A DNA stretch of 64,000 bases from an uncultured Odoribacter sp. GTDB taxonomy: Bacteria > Bacteroidota > Bacteroidia > Bacteroidales > Marinifilaceae. The stretch spans positions 124,001-188,000 of the forward strand of contig CAJUQA010000001.1 in assembly GCA_910588375.1 (NCBI GenBank). Reading direction: 5' to 3'. A model generated the notes under the pieces. It saw only the letters and a list, made by a program, of their open reading frames with translations. It was not told the DNA's origin and did no database searches. The position numbers and the translations under genes were made by a program. Shown here one piece after another: positions 1 to 7,700 of this stretch (positions are counted from its first letter, which is position 1; the number at the start of each line of letters is the position of its first letter).

Positions 1-209
1 TTCTTGATTTCTGAAAAGCCTTCCACGCGTCCCCGCACCCGTTGTTCTGCGTTTTCCCGTACGGAGCACGTATTGACCAGAATGAGGTCCGCTTCGCTTT
101 TGTCCCGGGTGTGTATGAAACCGTTGTCCTTTAAGATAGCCGCCACCACTTCACTGTCTGCCACGTTCATCTGGCAACCGTAAGTCTCGATATAAAATTT
201 TTTCACCAT
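1..209 (-). CDS. miaB: MiaB tRNA methylthiotransferase, 5' part only
   Basis: The window holds only the first 69 codons of this gene, which runs off the left edge. The N-terminus reads MVKKFYIETYGCQMNVADSE and continues with LILVNTCSVRENAEQRVRG. The motifs TYGCQMN and NTCSVRE supply two of the three cysteines of the UPF0004 domain that binds the auxiliary 4Fe-4S cluster. MiaB is a radical-SAM enzyme that adds a methylthio group to i6A37 of tRNAs reading UNN codons. The radical-SAM and TRAM domains lie outside the window. The start is the ATG at 207-209, about 12 nt downstream of the expected start of transcription from the TACTTTTG element at 228-235. MtaB and RimO share this domain, but the exact TYGCQMN and VRENAE strings favour MiaB. 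Confidence 0.93.
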   Translation of the reverse strand, partial: MVKKFYIETYGCQMNVADSEVVAAILKDNGFIHTRDKSEADLILVNTCSVRENAEQRVRGRVEGFSEIK

Positions 210-227
210 ACTCTTTTATTACGGTGG

Positions 228-235
228 CAAAAGTA
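228..235 (-). promoter_or_regulatory. -7 element of the miaB promoter
   Basis: The minus strand reads TACTTTTG, a match to the Bacteroidota sigma -7 consensus TAnnTTTG. It lies 18 nt ahead of the miaB ATG. No clear -33 TTTG is seen; a pyrimidine-rich repeat occupies that position. Confidence 0.6.
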
Positions 236-307
236 ATGAATGATTGGGAGAGTTGAAAGAGTTGAAAAAATTAAAAGGAGGGAAAAGTTGAACGGGTTGA
301 AAGGAAG

Positions 308-341
308 CCCGGCTCCGTTTTCGTCATAAAACGGAGCCGGG
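308..341 (-). terminator. Intrinsic-type hairpin after the FadL-like gene
   Basis: A perfect 14-bp stem (CCCGGCTCCGTTTT with AAAACGGAGCCGGG, 6-nt loop) starts 8 nt after the stop codon of the minus-strand gene ending at 350. The run after it on the minus strand is CTTCCTTTC, so the U-tract is weak. The position and strength of the stem still suggest a terminator. Confidence 0.6.
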
Positions 342-349
342 ATATGGGG

Positions 350-1831
350 TTAAAACCGGATGCCGAGCGTGATGCGTGCCTCGTGATTGTTGTATTTGTT
401 ACGGATGGGTTCCGAAATCACATCAAAAGAGGCATCCTCCGGGTCGAGATAACTGTAAAACAGGGTCGTATCTTTGGTGAATTTGTACAGATAGGCGGCG
501 TCACAGTAGAATGCGCCGAAATTCAGACCGAATCCGGCGGAAACCGTCTGCAACTTGAGCAGGTTCTTATCGTGCTTGTAAGGGCTGGCATAGCAAGAGT
601 AACCGCCCCGCAGGCTGAACAGGCTGTTATACCGGTACTCGGCACCGATTCTGATATTGTGCGTCGACCTTAAATAGCGTTTTATATCGTCATTCGTTCC
701 GGGACCGTCTGCCGAGTCGTAAAAATCATAATGCCCGTCTCCGTTGCTTAGTTTGGCGGAAGCGTAATCGATGTATTCGTAGTCGACGCTCAGAATCGCT
801 TTCTGATTCAAAACGGTGGCGACACTCAACAGGGCTCTCCACGGCGTACGCATATCGTAGTCATATTTGTATGCGTAGGGGTCGCTTAAATAATCATAAT
901 AGCCTTCCGCATCGGGCGACAGGTATAAAGCATACATGTCGCTGTAATACCGGTCGGTCATGGAATAATAGGTCGGGCTGTGTATCGCGGCGCCCAGGCG
1001 CAATTCGGGAATAGGGCGGTAGATAACGCCGAATTTCACATTTGTACCGACACCCGTTGTTTTCAGTTGTTGCAGATAATCGAAATAATCGAGGTCGTAA
1101 GGATTGTCTTGGTCGGGTGTCTCGGCATACACCGATTTCGATTTATAGTAAATGGATTGCAGACCGATGGTCAGACCGAGATACAGTTTGTCTTTGTAGT
1201 TGGTGCCGAACGTAAAAGCATATTCTCCTTGGTAACCGTCCTCTTTGATATTTTTCCACTGGTTGGCGCCTATGATGACAGGTTCATAGAATCCGGTTGC
1301 TTCATCCATCAAAATGACATTGGATTGGGATGCCAGCGTTTCCATAATGCCTGGCGTGAAATCGGCGGCATAGTCGTAATTTGCCTGCTGTGCGATAGCT
1401 TGTGAAAATGAAGTAGGGGAATTGGCGATATATTGGTCGGTTTTCAGATTGAAATTATTCATGCCGGAATAATTAATACCGAAATTGAATCCCCGCCAGT
1501 CGAAATCGGGACTGTAAAAAGCGATGACGGCACCGAGGTCTCCTATCTGGAACGAATTGTCACTGGCCGACCGGTTCCCGGATTTCGTGTTGGAGAACGA
1601 CAGGGAAGGGGTGATGCTTACTTCCGATTTCCGAAATACGCCGATACCGGCCGGATTCGTGGAAAAGGTGGACAAATCGCCGCCCAAGGCTCCGAAAGCT
1701 CCGCTCATGGCCGTGGAGCGTGCCGTTCCGAAATTCGTGGATTGTGAGAAACGTACTACATCGGCCGTCGTCTGGGAAAAGCCCCAGAGGGCGGTGAGTA
1801 ACAAGGCCGGAAGAATGTATAATGTTTTCAT
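350..1831 (-). CDS. Outer-membrane beta-barrel protein, OmpP1/FadL-like
   Basis: The 493-residue product starts with a signal peptide (MKTLYILPALLLTALWGFSQ). The mature N-terminus RSTAMSGAFGALGGDLSTFSTNPAGIGVFRKSE is the usual start of Bacteroidota OmpP1/FadL/TodX-type proteins, where an AMGGA-like and a NPAG motif form the N-terminal hatch. The rest is rich in alternating aromatic and polar strands (FGFGTNY, GLTIGLQS, LRGGYSCY) and ends in RITLGIRF, a barrel-closing strand with a terminal Phe. Family members import hydrophobic molecules across the outer membrane; the substrate here cannot be read. The gene lies 27 bp downstream of the lipoprotein gene at 1859-3304, so the two are probably co-transcribed. 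Such genes are sometimes annotated as hemin receptors, for which I see no support. Confidence 0.75.
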   Translation of the reverse strand: MKTLYILPALLLTALWGFSQTTADVVRFSQSTNFGTARSTAMSGAFGALGGDLSTFSTNPAGIGVFRKSEVSITPSLSFSNTKSGNRSASDNSFQIGDLGAVIAFYSPDFDWRGFNFGINYSGMNNFNLKTDQYIANSPTSFSQAIAQQANYDYAADFTPGIMETLASQSNVILMDEATGFYEPVIIGANQWKNIKEDGYQGEYAFTFGTNYKDKLYLGLTIGLQSIYYKSKSVYAETPDQDNPYDLDYFDYLQQLKTTGVGTNVKFGVIYRPIPELRLGAAIHSPTYYSMTDRYYSDMYALYLSPDAEGYYDYLSDPYAYKYDYDMRTPWRALLSVATVLNQKAILSVDYEYIDYASAKLSNGDGHYDFYDSADGPGTNDDIKRYLRSTHNIRIGAEYRYNSLFSLRGGYSCYASPYKHDKNLLKLQTVSAGFGLNFGAFYCDAAYLYKFTKDTTLFYSYLDPEDASFDVISEPIRNKYNNHEARITLGIRF

Positions 1832-1858
1832 GGTCGTAGGTTCTTAATATATGTTCGG

Positions 1859-3304
1859 TTATCTTCTTCCGCCCGAGCGGCTGGTACTCCGGCTCGGTGC
1901 GGAGTGGGTCGCTCCGCTTCTGGATGGAGAAGCAGGGCGGGGAGCGGTGTAACTGCTCCGGTTTGAACTGTTGCTCCGGTTATAGGTGCGGTTGTTATTA
2001 TACGTCGGCCGGTAATTATTGGGTTGCCGGTTATAGGTTTTAACATTGCTGCTTTTGTTTGTCGTCGTATTGGGACGTGTGGCCGGCCGGGTATAACGAT
2101 TATTGTTGCCGGTGTTTCCGGGACGCACCGTTGCAGGACGGCTGTTGTTGTTCGTCGGGCGGGTGGTTGTCGGCCGGGTTGTATTATTATTTGGACGTGG
2201 TGTGGTCGTTCCGGGGCTGCTGTTGTTGTAATTCGGTCGGGTCACACCGGGTCGGGTCGTTGTCGTGTTGCCGGGCCGGGCCGATTCACTTCCCGGGCGT
2301 ACGCTGCTTCCCGGGCGTTGGTTGTTATAATTGGGACGGGTGGTACTTCCCGGACGGTTTATTCCCGGACGCAGGCCAATGGAGCCACTGCCGATATTCG
2401 GACGCGGATTGCCCGGTCTGTTAGGACGGTTGGAAGAAGGCGGTGTCCAGCCAGGCTGATGGCCTCCCCAATTCGGGTGATTCCAATGGGAGGGATGCCA
2501 GTGTGAATGGTGCCAGCTCGGATACCGGTTATGTCCCCACCAGGGGTCATACCAACCGCCCCAATAGGGGTAACTGCCATACCAGCCGCCGTACCAGGGA
2601 CGGTATATGCCTGTATTCCATCCGAAACCGAAGCTCCAGCCCGGACCGCCCCAACCGATATTGAAATGGCTGTCGAAAGCCCAGCTGTCATAAAACGGTT
2701 CGTTCCATACCACCGTCCAGATGTATTTCGGATAGGTGCCGAAAAGGAACGTGTTGTAAAGCTGGATATTGGAGGAAGACGGGAACCACCAGTAACGACC
2801 GTTGTCCGTATAGACATTCCAGTCCGGACTGAAAGAAAGATTCAGTGCAATATCCTGTCCATTGGCAATGAAACCGAAACCTTCGGGGTATTGATTGATG
2901 ATGCGGGCTGCCTCCTGCATATCGGAGTCATTGCCTTTGAATCCGCCTATCCAGTAGCCGGAATTCGTATAGAGAGTCGTGGTCTCCGGCGCATAGGGGT
3001 CGTTCAGCACATATTCCGCCTGGGCAGCCAGTTCGGAAGTGCTCACCTTTTCCGCCGTTCCTCTCTGGCGGTTAATGACTACAGCGCTTTCGCTTTCCGC
3101 ATAATTGTCTGAATAGTTGCTTCTGGCTGCCGGGGCAGTCATGTCGATTTTTTGTCCTGTAATGGTCTCCACTTCTTTCACCATAAGCGGTTTTTGGTTG
3201 GGGACGTAATAAATATCGTCTTCTATGGAGGCATTCATGGTCTGCATCGAAGAACAGGCCCCTAAAACAAAGACCGCCAACAGAGGTATATAAAATGTCT
3301 TCAT
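1859..3304 (-). CDS. Lipoprotein with Trp/Gly-rich core and Asn/Arg/Pro/Thr tail
   Basis: The product has 481 residues and a lipoprotein signal (MKTFYIPLLAVFVLGACSSM, lipobox LGAC). Residues about 25-200 form an ordinary-looking domain of unknown family. About residues 200-290 are very rich in Trp, Gly, Tyr and His, in strings such as WGGPGWSFGFGW and YWGGWYDPWWGH. The last 190 residues are low complexity, built from RPG, NTTTRP, NNN and SRS motifs, with a strongly basic end (SRSTSRSGGRR). Such tails are often unstructured and surface exposed. It precedes the FadL-like gene in an apparent two-gene operon. I do not recognise a function. A spurious low-complexity frame is unlikely because the signal and lipobox are intact. 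Confidence 0.65.
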   Translation of the reverse strand: MKTFYIPLLAVFVLGACSSMQTMNASIEDDIYYVPNQKPLMVKEVETITGQKIDMTAPAARSNYSDNYAESESAVVINRQRGTAEKVSTSELAAQAEYVLNDPYAPETTTLYTNSGYWIGGFKGNDSDMQEAARIINQYPEGFGFIANGQDIALNLSFSPDWNVYTDNGRYWWFPSSSNIQLYNTFLFGTYPKYIWTVVWNEPFYDSWAFDSHFNIGWGGPGWSFGFGWNTGIYRPWYGGWYGSYPYWGGWYDPWWGHNRYPSWHHSHWHPSHWNHPNWGGHQPGWTPPSSNRPNRPGNPRPNIGSGSIGLRPGINRPGSTTRPNYNNQRPGSSVRPGSESARPGNTTTTRPGVTRPNYNNSSPGTTTPRPNNNTTRPTTTRPTNNNSRPATVRPGNTGNNNRYTRPATRPNTTTNKSSNVKTYNRQPNNYRPTYNNNRTYNRSNSSNRSSYTAPRPASPSRSGATHSAPSRSTSRSGGRR

Positions 3305-3429
3305 TGTGAAATCGTTTATTTTTTTTAAGTTCTATCAAAAACCATACCAAAATAAACAGCCTTCCGGCTGTCCTGGTTTCACTCAGATAAAAATAGCTAT
3401 TTTGGAATTAGAATCATATTTTTTTTGCC

Positions 3430-3437
3430 TAAATTTG
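3430..3437 (+). promoter_or_regulatory. -7 element of the proS promoter
   Basis: TAAATTTG matches TAnnTTTG. An in-frame TTG at 3425 falls at the 5' edge of this element, so it cannot be the start codon. This places the proS start at the ATG at 3464. Confidence 0.65.
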
Positions 3438-3463
3438 CTGCTGTTTTATCAAAAAATAAGAAG

Positions 3464-4939
3464 ATGGGTAAGTTTTTAACATCAAGAAATGAAGATTATT
3501 CTCAATGGTATAATGAGTTAGTGAGTAAAGCCGGATTGGCGGAACCGGCAGCCGTGAGAGGCTGTATGGTCATCAAGCCCTACGGATATGCAATTTGGGA
3601 AAAGATGCAGCGGGTGCTGGATCAAATGTTTAAGGATACCGGACATGTGAATGCTTATTTCCCCCTGTTGATACCGAAATCTTTCTTTTCTAAAGAAGCT
3701 GACCATGTGGAAGGGTTTGCCAAAGAGTGTGCGGTAGTGACCCACTATCGTCTGAAAAATGCACCCGACGGAAGCGGGGTGATTGTGGACCCGGAAGCGA
3801 AACTGGAAGAAGAATACATCATCCGTCCCACGTCGGAGACAATTATATGGAATACTTATAAAAACTGGATACAGTCCTACCGGGACCTGCCTATCCTCTG
3901 CAACCAGTGGGCCAATGTGATGCGCTGGGAAATGCGTACCCGTATGTTCCTGCGTACGGCTGAATTCCTGTGGCAGGAAGGTCACACGGCTCATGCCACG
4001 CGCGAAGAGGCCTTGGCCGAAGCCAACAAAATGGTGAGGGTGTATGCCGAGTTTGCCGAAAAATGGATGGCGGTGCCGGTGATTATGGGGAATAAGAGCG
4101 AGAGCGAACGCTTTGCCGGGGCTTTGGAGACCTTTACCATCGAGGCCTTGATGCAGGACGGAAAGGCTTTGCAGGCGGGGACGTCCCATTTCCTCGGACA
4201 GAATTTCGCCAAAGCGTTTGATGTGATGTTTACCGACCAGACCGGAAACCGCGATTATGTGTGGGCCACCTCATGGGGGGTATCCACCCGCTTGATGGGG
4301 GCTTTGATTATGGCGCATTCGGACGATAACGGATTGGTGTTGCCTCCGAAACTGGCACCGATACAGGTGGTGATTGTGCCCATCTACAAAAGCGCGGAAG
4401 GATTGCAGAAAATTACGGCCAAGGTGGAAGGCATCGTAGAGGCATTGAAGGCAAAAGGCATCAGTGTGAAATATGACGACCGCGACACCCAGAAACCGGG
4501 ATGGAAGTTTGCCGACTACGAATTGAAGGGAGTGCCTGTCCGTCTGGCTATCGGGGAACGAGATTTGCAGAACGATACCATAGAGGTGGCCAGAAGGGAT
4601 ACCCTGACGAAAGAGACCGTGGCGGCGGCTGGAATCGAGGAGTATGTGGCCCGGTTGCTGGAAGACATCCAAGAGAATATTTATAAAAAAGCGCTGGATT
4701 TCCGTAACTCCAAAATCACGAAAGTGGATTCGTATGACGAATTCAAGGAACTGCTGGAAACGAAAACCGGATTTTTCCTTTGTCATTGGGACGGTACCCC
4801 CGAAACCGAGGAGCGTATCAAGGCGGAAACGAAAGCGACCATCCGTTGCATCCCCTTTGATTCTCCCGAGGAAGAAGGCAAATGTATGGTGACGGGAAAA
4901 CCTTCCCGCCGGCGCGTATTGATTGCGAAAGCTTATTAG
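3464..4939 (+). CDS. proS: Prolyl-tRNA synthetase (class II, short ProS type)
   Basis: ProRS charges tRNA-Pro with proline using ATP. The 491-residue product is the short form found in archaea, eukaryotes and Bacteroidota, without the bacterial editing insert. Visible class II signatures include the motif 2 region RWEMRTRMFLRTAEFLWQEGHTAH near residue 165, the Zn/anticodon-binding C-terminal domain (VVIVPIYKS, VKYDDRD, PGWKFADYELKGVPVRLAIGERDL), and a C-terminus ending in a Tyr (RVLIAKAY) as in other short ProRS. The ATG at 3464 is chosen because an upstream in-frame TTG at 3425 overlaps the promoter -7 element. The gene is followed 48 nt later by pepT. Confidence 0.96.
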   Translation: MGKFLTSRNEDYSQWYNELVSKAGLAEPAAVRGCMVIKPYGYAIWEKMQRVLDQMFKDTGHVNAYFPLLIPKSFFSKEADHVEGFAKECAVVTHYRLKNAPDGSGVIVDPEAKLEEEYIIRPTSETIIWNTYKNWIQSYRDLPILCNQWANVMRWEMRTRMFLRTAEFLWQEGHTAHATREEALAEANKMVRVYAEFAEKWMAVPVIMGNKSESERFAGALETFTIEALMQDGKALQAGTSHFLGQNFAKAFDVMFTDQTGNRDYVWATSWGVSTRLMGALIMAHSDDNGLVLPPKLAPIQVVIVPIYKSAEGLQKITAKVEGIVEALKAKGISVKYDDRDTQKPGWKFADYELKGVPVRLAIGERDLQNDTIEVARRDTLTKETVAAAGIEEYVARLLEDIQENIYKKALDFRNSKITKVDSYDEFKELLETKTGFFLCHWDGTPETEERIKAETKATIRCIPFDSPEEEGKCMVTGKPSRRRVLIAKAY

Positions 4940-4987
4940 GATAAAAACGGGAAGCCCCTGTTCTTTAAAGATTAAATTTCGGAAAAT

Positions 4988-6211
4988 ATGTCAGCGGTTG
5001 TCGAACGTTTTTTGAGGTATGTGAAATGCAACACCCAGTCGGACCCGGATACGGGGATGATACCGAGCACGCCCGGACAGGTCATGTTCGCGGAGATGTT
5101 GTGTGAGGAGATGAAGGCTCTGGGAATGAGCGGGACGGAAGTGGACGCAAACGGCTATGTGCATGGGTTCCTGCCCTCCAACATGGAAAAGGAGGTACCT
5201 GCCATTGGGTTTATTTCCCACATGGATACCAGTCCCGATATGAGCGGAAAACACGTTCGTCCGCAGATTATCAGTAATTATGCAGGCACCGACATTGTCC
5301 TCGATAAGGAAACCGGTCTGGTTTTATCGCCGGAACAATCGCCGGAACTGTTGAACTACGTCGGACAGGATTTGATAACCACCAGCGGTAATTCGCTGCT
5401 GGGAGCGGACGATAAGGCGGGTATTGCGGAAATACTGACGGCCGTGGAGTATTTGGCGAACCATCCCGAGGTGAAGCACGGGGACATATATATATGCTTC
5501 ACGCCCGATGAGGAAATCGGGCACGGCCCGGACCATTTCGACCTGAAAAAGTTCAGGGCCAGATTCGCCTATACCCTCGATGGCGGGGAAATCGGCGAGT
5601 TGCAGTACGAGAACTTTAATGCCGCTTTTGCACGGCTGACCTTTAAGGGAAAGAGTTTCCACCCCGGATATGCCAAGAATAAGATGGTGAATTCCACCAC
5701 TATCGCCGGTGATTTCCTGGCCAGTATGCCTAAGAAGGAAGTGCCGGAAAATACAGCCGGCTATGAAGGCTATTTCCATGTGTCTGCGATAAAAGGGGAT
5801 GTGGAGGAGACGACGGTGGACATACTGATTCGTGATTTCGACCGTGACGGCTTCATCTGGCGGAAGAACACGATAGAAAACGGGGTGCGTGATTTCTCCC
5901 GGAAATACGGATTGAACATCGAACTGGAACTGAAAGACCAGTATTTCAATATGCGGGAAAAAATAGAGCCCGTACGCTATATTGTGGATATAGCCCGCCA
6001 GGCGATGGCGGACGTGGGAGTGAAGCCGCTGGTATTGCCGGTGCGGGGAGGTACGGACGGCGCCCGCCTGTCGTATATGGGATTGCCTACGCCCAATTTG
6101 TTCACCGGAGCGCATAATTTGCACGGCAGATACGAATACATTCCGGTGAACTCGATGGAAAAGGCCGTGGAAGTGGTGGTCCGCATTGCGGAATTGTGTA
6201 CTAAAATATAA
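4988..6211 (+). CDS. pepT: Peptidase T (tripeptide aminopeptidase)
   Basis: PepT is a cytoplasmic M20 zinc peptidase that removes the N-terminal residue of tripeptides. The 407-residue length is normal. Metal-site motifs are in order: ISHMDTSPD (His and following Asp), LLGADDKAGIAEI (bridging Asp), CFTPDEEIGHG (catalytic Glu pair), and late GGTDGARLSYMGLPTPNLFTGAHNLHGRYEY with the last His ligand. The dimerisation domain lies between roughly residues 210 and 320. It may be co-transcribed with proS. The downstream mutY start at 6246 follows after 34 nt. Confidence 0.95.
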   Translation: MSAVVERFLRYVKCNTQSDPDTGMIPSTPGQVMFAEMLCEEMKALGMSGTEVDANGYVHGFLPSNMEKEVPAIGFISHMDTSPDMSGKHVRPQIISNYAGTDIVLDKETGLVLSPEQSPELLNYVGQDLITTSGNSLLGADDKAGIAEILTAVEYLANHPEVKHGDIYICFTPDEEIGHGPDHFDLKKFRARFAYTLDGGEIGELQYENFNAAFARLTFKGKSFHPGYAKNKMVNSTTIAGDFLASMPKKEVPENTAGYEGYFHVSAIKGDVEETTVDILIRDFDRDGFIWRKNTIENGVRDFSRKYGLNIELELKDQYFNMREKIEPVRYIVDIARQAMADVGVKPLVLPVRGGTDGARLSYMGLPTPNLFTGAHNLHGRYEYIPVNSMEKAVEVVVRIAELCTKI

Positions 6212-6245
6212 CCGGTTTCCGGTACTCCTCCTTTGGATTCTGACG

Positions 6246-7313
6246 ATGGATTTTTTCTCCGGGATATTATTACACTGGTATGAGGAAAACCGCCGGGATT
6301 TGCCCTGGCGGAACACCGTCGACCCTTATCTGATATGGATTTCGGAAATCATACTTCAACAGACGCGTGTCGTGCAGGGAATGGATTATTACTTCCGTTT
6401 TACGGAACGTTTCCCCGATATACGGACGCTGGCGGAGGCGGAGGAGGATGAAGTGTTGAAATACTGGCAAGGGCTGGGCTATTATAGCCGGGCCCGGAAT
6501 CTGCATGCCGCGGCGCGGGATTTGATGAGCCGTTTCGGGGGCGAATTCCCCTGGTCGTATGAAGACGTCAGGTCTTTGAAAGGGATAGGCGCCTACACGG
6601 CGGCGGCCATTTGCTCCTTTGCGTGGCGGCAGCCTTATGCGGTAGTGGATGGAAATGTATATCGGGTATTGTCCCGGGTGTTCGGTATTGATACTCCGAT
6701 AGACACCGGAGAAGGACAAAAGCGTTTTGCCGAACTCGCCTTTTCTTTGTTGGACAAAGAGCGTCCCGATACATACAACCAGGCCATCATGGATTTCGGG
6801 GCTGTCCAGTGTCTGCCCCAATCGCCCGACTGCCTGTTTTGTCCGATGCGCGACAAATGTGCCGCCTATCGGGAGGGGAGGATTGACCAATTGCCTGTGA
6901 AAGCGGGAAAGACGGTTGTTAAGCCCCGTTATTTTAACTATTTGCACATAAAATGCGGCGACCGTTTGCTGCTTTCCCAGCGTTCGGCAAAAGATATTTG
7001 GCAGAATCTGTATGAATTTCCCCTGATAGAGACGGAGCGGGACATGGAATGGGAGGAGCTGGTGAAAGAAAAGCGTTTTCTTGACCTCTTCCGGCAGGCA
7101 CCGGAAATCAAATGGCGGCGGCAACATCCCGTTTTCAAACACGTACTTTCCCACCGCATCATCTTCGCCCGCTTTTATGAAATCGAAGTTGCCGGATTTA
7201 CGGACGCTTTTTCCTCTTATCTTGAAATTTCCGAATCCGAATTGGAAAAATACGCCCTTCCCCGCTTAATCACTCTCTACCTGGAAAAATCCGATTGTCA
7301 GGGAACCAAATAA
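6246..7313 (+). CDS. mutY: A/G-specific adenine glycosylase MutY
   Basis: MutY removes adenine mispaired with 8-oxoguanine in base-excision repair. From the ATG at 6246 the product has 355 residues. Catalytic Glu34 lies in WISEIILQQTR, the helix-hairpin-helix is LKGIGAYTAAAI (111-122), and catalytic Asp135 lies in VVDGNVYRV. The 4Fe-4S cysteines are Cys189, Cys196, Cys199 and Cys205, with the exact C-x6-C-x2-C-x5-C spacing. The C-terminal 120 residues form the NUDIX-like 8-oxoG recognition domain (FPLIE, FKHVLSHRII). An in-frame ATG at 6186 inside pepT would add 20 residues with no homology to the usual MutY start, so I reject it. Confidence 0.95.
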   Translation: MDFFSGILLHWYEENRRDLPWRNTVDPYLIWISEIILQQTRVVQGMDYYFRFTERFPDIRTLAEAEEDEVLKYWQGLGYYSRARNLHAAARDLMSRFGGEFPWSYEDVRSLKGIGAYTAAAICSFAWRQPYAVVDGNVYRVLSRVFGIDTPIDTGEGQKRFAELAFSLLDKERPDTYNQAIMDFGAVQCLPQSPDCLFCPMRDKCAAYREGRIDQLPVKAGKTVVKPRYFNYLHIKCGDRLLLSQRSAKDIWQNLYEFPLIETERDMEWEELVKEKRFLDLFRQAPEIKWRRQHPVFKHVLSHRIIFARFYEIEVAGFTDAFSSYLEISESELEKYALPRLITLYLEKSDCQGTK

Positions 7314-7661
7314 TGGCTCCAACCTGAATTTACCTAACGCGTAGCTTTATTTTAAAATAATGATTATTAAGTGTTTATTTAAAGCAGATCCCATTCATCG
7401 CCCATTTTTCTCCCATTTATATACCATTATAATGGGTGATATATGGATTTTAATAAGGACAATAAAGGTTTGGAAAATGTAGTGAAACATGGGGGCTGCA
7501 TATTGAGAGCATAGAAAAAAGAAACGAATAGACGTATTGTGTACTTTGTTTACAGCGGTCACTTAAACTCAAACTTGGTTATAATGATTTGAAGGTAGTC
7601 ATTTTCATAGCCTGCTTGTCAGATAATCCGAACTTCTTAGCAAATTTTAATAGATTTTTAT
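7314..7661 (+). other. AT-rich intergenic region with 11-bp phased repeats
   Basis: This gap before the sulfatase has no convincing ORF. It holds four CCCATT/ACCATT direct repeats spaced exactly 11 bp (7390-7433), followed by the inverted AATGGG (7431-7436). No RNA gene or transposon end is recognised in the rest. Confidence 0.5.
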
Positions 7662-7669
7662 TAGTTTTG
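7662..7669 (+). promoter_or_regulatory. -7 element ahead of the sulfatase
   Basis: TAGTTTTG matches TAnnTTTG, 31 nt before the sulfatase ATG. No good -33 element is seen. Confidence 0.5.
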
Positions 7670-7700
7670 TCCGGATTCTAATTAAATAACACATAATCTA

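Noticed and set aside
3425..3463. Upstream TTG start for proS
   Set aside because: It overlaps the TAAATTTG promoter element and adds residues not typical of ProRS.
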